In this document: in pieces, positions 11,822 to 23,230 of the stretch
Layout of the letters: the number at the start of each line of letters is the position of its first letter
Numbering within the stretch: the stretch's first letter is position 1
Assembly: GCA_027922465.2 (NCBI GenBank)
Contig: BQMF02000024.1
Location: 992,001 to 1,056,000 of the forward strand
From: Turritopsis dohrnii
Taxonomy: Eukaryota > Cnidaria > Hydrozoa > Anthoathecata > Oceaniidae
Length of the DNA stretch: 64,000 bases
Direction: 5' to 3'
Notes under the pieces: model-generated
What the model was told of the DNA's origin: nothing
Databases searched by the model: none
What the model saw: only the letters and a program-made list of their open reading frames with translations
Translations under genes and position numbers: made by a program

Positions 11822-14800
11822 TTAATGTTTTCTCCAATAAATATTTCTGACAATGAACCAACCATGCGCTTCTGCAATGAGAACAAGCCAACAAATATGC
11901 CACTTTGAATTATCAACAATTCTCCTTACCTCACGTATAAGTCCACTGTGGATTCCGTAGGTTTGACGAAGGCGCTTAACATTAACATGATGCTCACCTG
12001 AAGCATTGGCTGCCGGCAAAATGTCAGGATTGTCAACATATAGTCGTGGAAGCAATCCCATTGCTTTATTTATGACAAACCTGTTTAGTCTCGATAGGGC
12101 TTTAGGGACGTTATTAAAGGTCCAGCAGACATGATTTGGAAAGGTATTGTCAGATAGTTGCATGGATTGTAAAAATATTCGCTCGAGTATTTCAATGGGT
12201 AGCAAGTCAAGATAGCTTTCTCTACAGTCGCTTGGTGGATTACCATGTTTAGATGTTGTGTCACTGATGTCCTTATGGTTGATTAGTTGGTCGCTCATGT
12301 CCTCTCGATTTGCAAGTTGTTCGCTCATGCCCTCACATTCGGTTGATTTGTCGCACATTTCTTCACAGTCGGTTGGTATGTTGTTTTCATGGTCGGTTAT
12401 TTGGTTTCTCATGCCCTCTGTGTCGGTAGATTGGTCGCTCATGTCCTCACAGTCGGTTAGTTTATCATTGGTGTCTTCACGGTTGGCTAGTTGGCTGATG
12501 TCTTCGCAATCGGTTATTTGCTCAAAGGATTCCTCAGCTTCCCCTATATGTATATCGTTGCTATTTACAACAACATAATGCATTCCATGGTCCTCAGCAA
12601 AATGACCCAGAGTAAGTATATGTGCAGGCGTGAAGTTGTGAGGTCTAATACGCCTAAATCCTTGTACCCCAAGAGAAGAAACGATATCGATTCCTACATT
12701 AAAAAGCTCTGTCACAGCTACCAATGTTAATTCATCGCCGTAAGTTCCATCCCTGCTCATTGATCTGATGTATTGATCCATGCTAATTGATAAAAAGTCC
12801 TGAATTCTAGAGCCCTCTGGAATTCGATCATGATCTCTGAGGAAACGTATGACATCGCTACGCAGTGTATGAGCTGACCTAAAAATTCCAATATGTGCCA
12901 AAGCAAAGGCTAATGCCGAAAACTGACAGTTACCATCAGGGGGAGGGTCATACACAATCTCGTAGTTTTGGTCGGTGATCATTTCAAGGCGGTTCTCGTG
13001 TGTCAATGGAATAAAGTACGGACTATCCTGTGCCTTTCTGCGTTTAGGTTGATCTTCCGGACAGTCGGCCAAATCTTCGATCCGAACTCTTTTAAGAACA
13101 CGGCAATTTGGTTCATCTATTTGTATATTGTAGTTTGCATTGTCCTTGAACCTTTTAATAACTGTTCCAGTTTCGATCATTCGATCCGAACGTTTCTTAC
13201 CCTTCTCTTTTTTGCTTCGGACGAACACACGATCTCCTTTCTTATAAATTTTGTAACTGTTTTTTTTAGCGTGATATCTTTGCGTTCTTTTGTCCAACCT
13301 GTCCGAGGCTTTCGACGCTAACTTTCTCCACGATTTAGTGTTTTTTAATGTTTTTCTGATATCATTTAGGTTACATGGGATAGGTCTTTCAGTAGATATT
13401 CTGTTATCAATTTCAATGGCTGCGTTAATTAATTCGTTAGATTTTCTGCCAAAATAAATTTCAAAAGGGCTTTTCCACCCCAACTCTTCCCTTTTATCAT
13501 TGTTTAAAGCTTTCATATAATTAAACATTTCTTTAGCCCAATTAACACCATGTTTCCGTTTCTTCATCATGTCATAGTGAATCTTTTGACGAAGTACCCG
13601 ATGAGACCGTTCCACTTTTCCCTGGGATTCGGGGTGATATGGACGGCATCTAATCAGTTTTATTTTATTTTTTCTGCAAAATGTTTGAACATCCTTTTTA
13701 AATTCAGCACCGTTGTCGCTCTGAAGCCTTTTTGGAAAGCCATGGACAGAATAAATCTTTTTCAGTTTTCTTTTTATTCCTGCGCTATGTTTACTTTGCA
13801 GAGGACACAACCAATGAAATCTTGAAAAGATGTCAAGCAGCGACAGAATATATTTGTAGTGTTTTCCGTTATGTTTTACTGAAGAGCCCCTCATATCAAC
13901 TAAATCAATTTGGTGCTGGTCTTGAACTTTCTTAGCTCGTACTGGGCGGGGGCGGGCTTTGTTTGTAAACTTGATATTGTATTTTCGTAAGTCCTTATCT
14001 CCCATGATCGCTTTTGAGACCTGGCTTTGACTAAGGCCGGCAAAAGAATCTTTCCCCCTCTGATAAATCTTTTTATATCCTCCCGATTTGCACTTCTCGA
14101 AAGTTTTACGGACAATTCTTTTAACTTCATCTTTCTTCACAACCTGTATTGGAATGTAAAAGCACTTTTTCATTTTGATGAAGACAATGGAGGGAAGATG
14201 GAAAGTGATGAACAAAGAAGAAATTAAATAAAATTAATATATGCCATAAGTTGAGTGTTTCACGTTTGGCAAGACACACCATGGTTTGACAAAATGGGAC
14301 ATAAATTTATTCCACCGTGCCAATTTCTATTTCGTTGAATTGGTTAAATGATTGACTTGAGTGTAACAACCAAGCGTTTGTTTATTTAATTGTTTTTTGT
14401 ATACCTTAAAGTGACAAATGTTCGCGAGAAGATGTTTTCGCGAATTTGTGCGTCCATAAAAAGTGTGCGTATGAAATAACCAGGTTACATACAAAAAAAA
14501 CATTGTGTGCGTGACAAGACAATATACAGCTCTGCAATTGTTACTTTCTGTTTTGAAAAATTTCTGATAGCCCAAATTCGCGTATACAAATTCTCGCCAA
14601 AATTTGTCAACTTATCGTATGTTACAAATTTGACTCAATAGACCCCCTTAATTTCCAGATATAATTGTTAACCGTTGCTATTAACTTAAAATTTTTAAAG
14701 ATGATAGGTATTCATGACATATGGTTAAATGAAAATTTTCAAGCTTTTACCATTCTGGTCAGTAAATTATACGCTTGTCTGCAAACCACCAAAAATTGCT

Positions 14801-15504
14801 TAAGGAAAGAAAAAGGAGAGAGCAAATGACGTATATCAACGTTAATAACTTGGTAGTATAGCTTTGGTTTCGTCTCGTGATATTGGTGTGTAATTTTCGA
14901 ACCAGTTTCATGAAAATTCTAAGCTCTAGAGACCTTTTATTTATCATTTTGAGACATGTAAAAGTTTTAACTAAAAACCATTTTAGAACTGTTTGAATAT
15001 TGAAGGCAAAGCCTGTCCCTTACCCTCGCTATCCCAAACAAATTTTACAATGTTTACAGCAAGAACTAGTTCTATTTTTAGATGTCTCAAAATGAAACAT
15101 CAATTATATGCTATGCGCAGCTAATAATTTCTCAGAATTCCAGTAATTAATCAGCGATGAATCGCTTCGTGAGAAACTCTGGACGCAAAACTCTTTGGCA
15201 TTAACTTGGTCAAAAATGTTTGAACAGTTTCATAGCAATAGTAACTCACCCTTTTTCCGTCATAAAATAATTCTCCGTTCATTACTGTAAACTTTCCTTT
15301 CGCTCTCCAAAACTTTATAACTGCATTCTTTTCAGTTCTTGTCCTATCTTTCACAGATACGGAAAATAACCCTTTTACCAGTTTAATAAGTATATCATAT
15401 TCTTCTTCCTCAACAGCATGAATCCCATATATACAGCGAATATCAGCAATTAAAAATACGAACAACATAAAGAATAAAGGTTTCACAGTAATATTTAATT
15501 CCAT
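11822..15504 (-). CDS. Ginger-like transposase: integrase, OTU and F-box-like regions, two exons
   Basis: Exon 1 (15504-15250) ends at a GTGAGT donor after GGAAAAAGG. Exon 2 (14143-11822) begins after CCAATACAG; both junctions are phase 0 and together give about 858 aa. The join rebuilds L-F-Y-D-G-K-R-V-V-K-K, as in integrase N-termini. Numbering from the joined protein, the catalytic triad is D165 (HQIDLVD), D228 (QSDNG) and E263 (QGKVE). A GPY/F-like basic module follows near 385-440. An OTU-type protease region begins at D488-G-N-C491 with a likely catalytic His near 607. Six to seven degenerate ~14-aa acidic repeats (about 628-715) come next. An F-box-like segment (LPIEILERIFLQSM, about 733-746) lies near the C-terminus. 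No H2C2 zinc finger is visible. The N-terminal 30 residues of exon 1 are hydrophobic and the true start is uncertain. Confidence 0.75.
12240..12540 (-). repeat. Coding minisatellite in the transposase (~14-aa acidic repeats)
   Basis: Degenerate ~42-bp units encode variants of T-D-C-E-D-M-S-D-Q. They sit between the OTU region and the F-box-like region and look like a flexible linker. The opposite strand is open here by chance, because the repeat has no stop in that frame. Confidence 0.75.
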
Positions 15505-17149
15505 TTCTGTTTACCAACAGCCCTCTTTCAACAAACAAACTGAATTGAAGCACGCAAAATAAATTTAACTGTTCGAAATTCGAAATCGAATGGCCTTTTC
15601 CTTATAAGATTCATAAGAATTCTTTCTATATCGTCGATAGACAAAAATTCAGAATAAACTCGCAAATCTTTGTTCAGTTGCCGCCGCACGTAGAGTAAGG
15701 AAACTGTTTAAGGTAGACTTACTGTCTATCTATTTAAGATGCGACAGAATTCCTAACAATGAAAATGACCCGTCTCTAACCCGCATCAAAAACATATGGA
15801 TTACAGCTGAAATCAGGCAAATATGGCAGAAATCTGCGTGCTTGTAAGAGCATCTCATCAGTTTCTTGCAGTAAATGACAGAAGAAAAAAGCAATTAATG
15901 TTTGATTCTTTACAAATATTTGGCGCCGTTATTTTCTTCTTCTTGAAATTGTCTTTTATTAAAAACCTAACGTCAATTTCAAAGAGTCAATTCGATGTGT
16001 TTTGTCGATTTCTAAGAGTATTGTCTGCCTTTTCTCTTAGTGTAAAACTCGTTAAACACAGGCAATTATAAATAAAACAAGAGCCATATGACACAAAACG
16101 GTAGCAGCATTTCAACTCGCAATGTACAAAACGAAATAGATTCTAAATTAATTAGTCTGAAAGCCCCATGAAGCTTTGTCGACCTTTGTTTATCTCTTAG
16201 GCTTAAATTAAGGCAATTTTCATTTGAAAAAGTGTAAACAGGGCTTAACTAAAACCACCAGAAAACTATTTGATACAAACAAAAGAAATATGCACAATAC
16301 GCGAAACTACGTTTTTTTTATATCAGATTTTTTTTTACAAAAAGAAAGCTGTGAGACCGAAAAGAGAAAAAAAACAAACGTCTTCTAAAAATATAAGAAA
16401 CAAAGTAAAACCGTTTCAAACTTTAATCCAAAACATTTTTGTAGACAAGCAAACAAAATACACACGCACAAAATATAAAAAAAATGTAAAATGCTTTTAA
16501 AAAGTTTAAGTTCGATGAATTTCGATAAATCTTTGTAACTGCAAGAAGAAAAGAGCTTCGAACTTCGAAGCACAACACGTTACCAAAAACAAAGCTTAAG
16601 TTTATTTTAACCGTGTTTCAAATTAGGTGCAACTAAAGTTCCCTGCCGTGTTTTTAATAGGAAAATGTTTATTGGAAATGGCGAATCTATGGTAAAATAC
16701 TAAAAGAACGTATAAAGAATGTTTTGATAGTTATAAAGATTATTAGCCTCCTTTCTTTAGTTGCAATTTACGCAGTTTCGAAAGCGACATTGGTAGGCTG
16801 CACAGGCTAAACTGCCATTTCGGTCGGTAGTAGGAGGAGGAGGAGGAGGAGGAGTAGTCCAAGGGTGTTTTAATACGGTATTCGCTTCGCTGCTACCGTA
16901 AATATATTGGCCCTTCGCTTAAAAATAGTCGAATGTTTTTATAATGTTAAAGTAGGCTTGATAAAATCTGAATGGTTGTAAAATATTCTTAAAGTTTAGC
17001 CGAAATGAGCCTTATGATTCTTATAAAAATAAAGTAAAGATTTTGCAATTTATTTATAAGTTCTGAAATTATACTGTTTTTACGCCCAATTTTGTTTGTA
17101 GAAAAAGACTAACGTTATTTGAAATAATGACTGTCAAGTTCGAAATCAG
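15505..17149. other. 5-prime internal region of the Ginger-like element
   Basis: No coding sequence was recognised. The 823-bp dispersed repeat at 16079-16901 occupies half of it. Upstream transposase exons or the promoter, if any, should lie here on the minus strand. Confidence 0.4.
16079..16901 (+). repeat. ~823-bp dispersed repeat, copy 1
   Basis: It is nearly identical to 23231-24812 once the 748-bp insertion in that copy is removed. It starts ACAAGAGCCATATG and ends GCTGCTACCGTAA. A short inverted repeat (ACGGTAGCAGC near 16098, GCTGCTACCGT at 16890-16900) marks the ends. An AGG microsatellite (about 16830-16855) lies near the right end. No intact ORF is present. Confidence 0.85.
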
Positions 17150-17455
17150 CATACGAAAAATTAAAGAACTTTCAAAATTGGGCCAAATTTGCCTAATTTT
17201 GTTAAATTTGAAATAATGAATGTCAAATTCGAAATCAGCATCTTCCAATTGTTCTTTACGCAAAGTTTTACGAAAATTAAAGAACTTTCAAAATTTGGTC
17301 CAAATTGGGCCGATTTGCCCAATTTTTGTCAAACTGGAAAAAATGAATGTCAAATGCGAAATCAGCACCTTTTTATTATATCTTGAGCAAATTTTTACGA
17401 AAATTGAAGAACTTTTAAAATTTGGTCAAAATTTGGCCTAAATTGCCCAATTTTG
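17150..17455 (+). repeat. ~128-bp satellite units, right arm of the Ginger-like element
   Basis: About two and a half units in direct orientation (landmark CAAATTCGAAATCAGCA near 17224), inverted relative to the array at 9690-10425. The right TIR follows immediately. Confidence 0.8.
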
Positions 17456-17458
17456 TTC

Positions 17459-17673
17459 GTTATTACAAAATAAGCCGATTTTATTACAAATCTAGGCAGC
17501 TATTTTATTACATTTTGAGCCAACATTTTATTACAAAACACGGCAGCTTTTTTATTACATTTTGAGTCGATTTTATTACAAATCTAGGCAGGTATTACAT
17601 TTTGAGCCGTTTTTATTACAAATCTAGGCAGGTATTACAAAACCAGCTTTTTATTACATTTCTAGGCACAACA
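17459..17673 (-). repeat. Right compound TIR of the Ginger-like element
   Basis: The reverse complement of 9473-9687 with about five differences, ending CTAGGCACAACA and followed by ATATATA. Confidence 0.85.
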
Positions 17674-17949
17674 ATATATAGAAGATATTCTTCAGGGCCT
17701 AAAGTTCCTGACAATTTTCTGAGGTGCAGGACAAAATATTGAGTTGAAAATCAAAAATGAAACTTATTCTCTTTTTAATAAACATTGAGTATGAATAATC
17801 TTTTTTTGAATAGAGATGTCTGAATTTAATTTTAAAAATTATCACTTTGAGGACATCTCTTTTTTGAAAATGAATTTTCTGTCCTAATTTGAAATGTTAC
17901 GTATATATATCACTTGTTAGTAGATATTTTGATTTCTTTGATTGTTGTC

Positions 17950-18540
17950 TACTGCAAAGTGTTTTTAATACTAAAGTATATTAGTATTAAAATTAGGTTT
18001 GACAATTTTCTTTTGTAAACCTGTATTATACAAATGTGATTGTATAATGTAAACTAATTTTATCCAAGTTATGAAAGCAAGTGTTCTGTTGAATTACATT
18101 GTTTCCTTTGTTTTTATGGTTTATAAGCCTGTCCTTTAACTTGTCTTCTGCAGGAATATAGATCATTATGTTTATTGCACATTGAGCGGTTATTGATATT
18201 CAGTTGTGTAAGAGGAAATATTAGTCGCATTTAGGTCTTTTAATTTTTAACTATGTCCATAGTAACTTCTCAGTCACTTTATATCACTTTTATATTACTT
18301 TTTATCAATGTACACATAATAATTGATAAAATGTTCACAACTTTGGGGAAATATATACAGTGGCATTTTTGTGAATCTTGTTTGATAATCCTGTTTTGAA
18401 CGACCCACTTTTTGATTTCTTTCTCAAGGTAAGGTATTGAATTAATGCTATTTTGCTGAATAACTTAAAATACTCGATGAAAAGCTCAGTTTCAAGAGCC
18501 AAAGGCTCGGTTGTTTCTGGCACCGTTTCACTTTTGATTT
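17950..18540 (+). repeat. Dispersed repeat matching 27325-27900, inverted
   Basis: Segments such as GAAAGCAAGTGTTCTGTTGA (near 18073) and CTTTGGGGAAATATATACAG (near 18341) recur in reverse complement at about 27840 and 27330. The other copy is longer because a small foldback element lies within it. No coding capacity was seen. Confidence 0.65.
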
Positions 18541-18596
18541 TTACTCGAAAAAAAATTCATTCGGTAAATTCTATTATATAATTTACGGAACGTTTT

Positions 18597-18675
18597 ATTA
18601 TGCAACCCGTGTATTCAGACAAAATGACCGTCAAATTCTAAATCAGCACATTGTCTAAATTGCCCAATTTTAGTC
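18597..18675 (+). repeat. Single fragment of the ~128-bp satellite with terminal motif
   Basis: TTATTATGCAACCCGTGTATT leads into a partial satellite unit. The same terminal motif closes the block at 2933 in mirror image, which suggests that satellite units are carried by a small element with ends resembling TGCAACCCGTGTATT. Confidence 0.6.
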
Positions 18676-18937
18676 AAACCTGTCTTAAGTTCCTAGCATA
18701 GGTCAGTCATTAACTATTCTGAATAAACAAACAATCCGAAATCCGAACGGACTTTCCGAAAACGACGAAAAACTGTGACAGAGATAGATAGATAGAATGT
18801 GTAAACCAAACAATTTCCTACGCTATAAGCGCGGAAATTGAATAATTTGTACTATTTACAAATGAATTGAGTGTTTATGCCTTTCAAAAATGAATGGTAA
18901 TAAATTTATAAACGAAATAAATGGAAAAAATGACATC

Positions 18938-20116
18938 CTAGTTAAAATCGTTTGGTGTCCTGCATGATCCAAACCATTTTCGAATATTTTTATAATGTTT
19001 CATTGGTTCATTTGGATTATTTAGTTTCTTGCACAATGTGCACCATGCTGTTGGTGATTCAGGACATTTTTCCGTATCAAGAGCAACAATATTGAAATAT
19101 CTTTTCCATTCCAAATATTTTATGTATTCTGAATTATTTGTGTTTAGAAGAAGAAGATAATTTGCAAGTTGTTTTGGACTGTTGAAGTCTTGAGTATTAA
19201 TGAACGATTTCGATGGTCCAAGTGCTGAGTAATTACCATCCCCTCGTACTACTGGAATTGTGTTAATGGATAGCATTTTAAAGTACTTTTCTGTGATATA
19301 ATCTTTCGAGAAACTATTCTCAAAACTTAAATAGAACTTATAATTTTCTTCAATCACTTTTAGGCATGCTTCCCAGTCAGTGCAAGAATTTTGCTGATTG
19401 AAATAACTGTTACATCTGCCGTAAACATGAACAGGAATATATTTTGATAATTCACGAACGTATTTAATTCTTTGACTTTGAGCTGCGCAATTCGAAACCA
19501 TCCATGCAATTAGTTTATTTTTCTTTCGTAAGATATGTTCGAAATCAATATCAACTGTTTGGTTGCGTTTACAATATCGTCCATAATATGCAGGTATATC
19601 AGCGTCTGTTCTATATGTTTGCGTCCAATTAAATTTATCGTTCATATGAAGTACGTCATTCCATGCTCCACAAGGAGCTTCTGACCCGTAAAATATCCAA
19701 CGTTGGTGTTTCTCTTTCGTTTTCGGATGATCTTGCAAGCCACCAACTACGTGAAACATCACAGCATCAGCCTTTGCAAGTCGTTGTCTATCATCGGTCA
19801 TAACACAGTTTATCACATCGCAACCCATTTCGATAAAGTCTTTATAAGGCTTTCGACTAAAACCCCAATTTTGTCGACCATATCTACCGTTCCAAGCTAG
19901 GATTATCTTTGGTGTCCCATACCTGCTATAAAGAGAAGGGTTTGTTGATTCAAGTAAACGACGGAAACGATACTGATTAAGTAGAACTCTTCCGAATTGT
20001 AAATAAATAACGCTGAAAATTGCAAGAAGTATTGCAGTGGCTTTCACTTTCCTTACGATCCCTGCAATCATTCCGGATATGTTATGAGGTGACACTGAAA
20101 GTATAACTTTATGCAA
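18938..20116 (-). CDS. Alpha-(1,3)-fucosyltransferase, GT10 family
   Basis: This intronless gene encodes 392 aa and should transfer L-fucose from GDP-fucose to N-acetylglucosamine-containing glycans in the Golgi. It has the type II membrane layout: a 25-residue cytosolic tail, one hydrophobic anchor at about 26-47, then a lumenal stem and catalytic domain. The N-lobe runs from about 67 to 180 and contains N-W-T-Q-T-Y-R-T-D-A-D-I-P at 163-175. The C-lobe holds the GDP-fucose-binding signature around 260-280 (Y-L-S-F-E-N-S then D-Y-I-T-E-K). Paired cysteines near the C-terminus (351, 358, 361, 384) fit family disulfides. Length is normal for the family. Met16 is an alternative start that also keeps the anchor. 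Acceptor specificity cannot be read from sequence. Confidence 0.9.
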   Translation of the reverse strand: MHKVILSVSPHNISGMIAGIVRKVKATAILLAIFSVIYLQFGRVLLNQYRFRRLLESTNPSLYSRYGTPKIILAWNGRYGRQNWGFSRKPYKDFIEMGCDVINCVMTDDRQRLAKADAVMFHVVGGLQDHPKTKEKHQRWIFYGSEAPCGAWNDVLHMNDKFNWTQTYRTDADIPAYYGRYCKRNQTVDIDFEHILRKKNKLIAWMVSNCAAQSQRIKYVRELSKYIPVHVYGRCNSYFNQQNSCTDWEACLKVIEENYKFYLSFENSFSKDYITEKYFKMLSINTIPVVRGDGNYSALGPSKSFINTQDFNSPKQLANYLLLLNTNNSEYIKYLEWKRYFNIVALDTEKCPESPTAWCTLCKKLNNPNEPMKHYKNIRKWFGSCRTPNDFN

Positions 20117-22181
20117 TTCTTTTAATTTGAAGCAATTTCTGTCGTGGTATATCCAAGAAGTTGCTGTAAGTTGGAAATAAGTTGTGATTTTATAAGTTTC
20201 GGTTTTATTTTATTGAAATATAGCGAATTTTTGTATAGTATTCAATCATTGAATCTGTAAAAGAAATAAAGAAGTTGAATCAAGTTACGTTTTTTCATAT
20301 AAATATTTAAAGATGATGTGTGATGATAAGAGTCGAATGAAAAGATTGAAAAAAGCATTCTTTTAGTTAGATGATAGCCATAACTGTGGTTCTATGTCCT
20401 GTAGTTGCTGTGTAGTCCCACCATAAGTACTCCGAAGACTCTAAACCCTAACCAATCAATAATTTAATAAATCTATCTATGACGACTGATTGATAAATCT
20501 TGATAAAGATAATGAATTTATCGAATTATTGAATCCTTTTAAAACAGAATCTTTCTTTAAAATATATATATCGGTATATATCAGTATTATCAATATATCA
20601 GTAGTTAATTTCTGGTGATCTTTGAATGACAGTGTAGTGATATTTCTTGACAATGAAACAATTAGAACCAGTTACGTACTGTTCGATTGTTACGAAAGCC
20701 CCTCAAAAATCATGAAAAATTATGTTTGATGAACAAAATACTGATGGCCCATATGAAAATGGATTCTACAAATTTTAACAATTTAGTTCACTCTGCTAAA
20801 ACAAGTGCAGCAGGTTATATTCTCAGAAATGTAGTATGTCTTCTTGTATATCGTACTGTTTAGTATTATTTCATTGTATTTTACATATACATTGTTTATT
20901 TTATTTAGTATATATAGTTATCTAATTAATTTATTTTATATAAATATATTTTGAGCATGCTGCATGGAAGAAGATAAAAAAATTCAGAAACTTTTTTACT
21001 ATTATATTCAATTTTTCCCTTTGAGAACTACACATCATTACTCTAAACCTTTGGTTCTTTTTGTCTTGTTAGGCATGCTAATCTAGGTTCTATCATTTTT
21101 TCAGCTTTTTAGATTTCCAGGGTTTTTTTTTTGTTTTTTTTGTTTTTCCCCATGTTTTTATTTGGGGGGAAGAAATTTTGGCGCTTTTTGAAGCAACCAC
21201 CAAATCGGCCAAAATTTCTCCCTGCCAAAATTTCTTCCATAAAGGTAGTTAATTATCAGAGAGGAATTTTAGTTCATATTAGCATACATTTCTCTTCTCT
21301 GAAAGTGCTCGACAGTCAGGAGCAATTTTACTTTATTTTAAAACCACTTCAGTTAGCTGATGAATCCGTGAAGGAAGAAACTTAAAGTTCAACGAAAAAT
21401 AGTTTTCTCCTTACATCCTTTTATACGTTTATATTTATATGTAAGACAAAAAAACACACAAGAAATTTTCACAATATTTCGATTTATTAAAAATCTTTGT
21501 CAAGTGTTATGTTTATATTTATATATACATGCAGTAGGTCCACATCAGTATTGTACTGCATTTTTCAACGACCTTCTTTACCAAATAAATTATTTCCCTC
21601 AAAATAAAACATGTTTTTTATTCAAAGCAGGCGTTCTTAATAAATATAAGCTAACGTTTGGGTAATTTTTAAGATGCTGAGCATATTACCCAGTTCACTT
21701 GTACACTTTTTCCTCTTGATCAAAATCCCAAATCAAAATCTTGTAGCTTCGAACACTATTCCGCGTATAGCTAGGATAAAAAACAAGTCAAACAGAAGTT
21801 TGCACGATTTATTTCACGTCTTTTCATTGGTTGAAAATACGCTTTCAAGTAATTTAATTGGCGAAAAAAAAACAATCACATACATTCCTGACATTCCTGA
21901 CAACACACATAGAACATAGCAAAATCTATCGCTCTGCATCCAGCTACGCTTTAACATATCCCTGATGAATTAAACTTATAAAATATTATTAAGATTGTTA
22001 TTTATGCATTTAGTAAAAAGGTCATAGACAGGCTGGCAGTGTTTTACACTGATGTGGAGCTGCTATAAGAGTCTAAAAACTGGGTGTGACCGCTTCGAAT
22101 GCAACACCAAATAATTATAGCTTAAATTGGAAATTATTTTCAAATTTTCTTTTGCAATAAAACTGCGCAAATTGAAACTTT
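20117..22181. other. No gene recognised
   Basis: AT-rich intergenic DNA, including TATA-type simple sequence near 20565-20600. A short imperfect inverted repeat (GGAAGAAATTTTGGCG near 21169 and its complement near 21220-21238) could be a degraded small element. Confidence 0.45.
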
Positions 22182-23230
22182 TCACTCTTTAAAAGTTTTT
22201 GAAAATATTAAGTCTGTAGACGCCATAACAAATGCTGCCTTCATAGAAGCTTCATTGTTTATGTGTATAGGCAACACAATGGTCAATGAGCATGTACTAA
22301 TCAAAGGTAGACATCTACAGTCTGTTCCATTAGCTGACGGTTTACAATCATGCTTGAAATAGATTTTGATTCTCGGAGGCAACCCAAGAGGTGGTATCTG
22401 ATTAGTTCCAGTTAGATACTTCATTAAGCATGATGCAGGTAATTCACAAGTTTCTAAAACTAAAAATGAATTAAACACAGTTATTGATTCCTTAATCATC
22501 AATCATGAAGACTGAACTTTTCCAGATAGGTTAACAAGAATGCTAAAATCGATATTCATTGAATACACACTATTAGTTACGAAGCAACCATTTATTATTG
22601 ACCGTACCATCTTCAAATGATTCTTCTGCAAAATCCAGAAAAGCTTTGTAAGTGTTTATTTCCATCAATTTTTTATTTGTTTTGTCTTCTGCAAAGTCTG
22701 GTTGCAATCTTTGCTGAAAGATTTCAAAATTCCAAAGGAACAGATCTGAAGGACAAAATACAGGTTCAAACTCCTTTATACTAGTTTTCATTATGTTGGC
22801 AGCATTATAATTTTTCATCCCATTTGATATCTGGAAAAGGCCAGGAATTAGTGATGGTTCTCTTTCAAGTCTCTCTTTCATGAAGATGGATCTGAAATGA
22901 GGAAAAAATTTAATTTAAAATAATTGATTTTTAAGTCTACATAGGGGCTTTCTATTCTAAATTCAAGAAACTGGGGTTTTTAAAGTAAACACACTATTTG
23001 TCCAGTTTATCTACTTCTGTAATTTCATACTACTTTGAATCATATATCTTTGGATCCAATCCCTATGGACATGGGGTTTCCTCGATATCCAATTATTTCC
23101 AGACAGTTAAATGTTTCATCAGTACTGAAAACTTCTTTAATTTCTTCATCAGTTGTTACATTGAAGAGCTAAAATTGGACCATGACATAATTACATATCC
23201 CAATTAAAACAATTGTATCATTTCATGAGA

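Larger units (their letters stand above)
9473..17673 (-). mobile_element. 8.2-kb Ginger-like integrase-type DNA transposon
   Basis: The two ends are inverted copies of one another for about 210 bp, both beginning TGTTGTGCCTAGAAATG (only a handful of mismatches). They are flanked by ATATATA on each side (9466-9472, 17674-17680), read as a target duplication of 5 or 7 bp. Inside each TIR lie ~128-bp satellite units in opposite orientations. The centre carries a two-exon gene for an integrase-OTU protein (11822-15504, minus). TG...CA ends, an integrase-type transposase and a C-terminal OTU domain are traits described for Ginger1 transposons. The AT-rich duplication is unlike the CCGG or CCGT sites reported for Ginger1, so the subgroup is uncertain. 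An 823-bp repeat (16079-16901) has inserted within it. Confidence 0.75.

Noticed and set aside
12258..12578. 106-codon plus-strand Ser-rich frame
   Set aside because: It is the antisense of the acidic repeat linker in the transposase gene; openness follows from the repeat unit.
2920..18620. A 15.7-kb element bounded by CACGGGTTGC-type inverted ends
   Set aside because: The two ends match for only about 20 bp and satellite units lie outside them, so they are better read as ends of two small separate elements.
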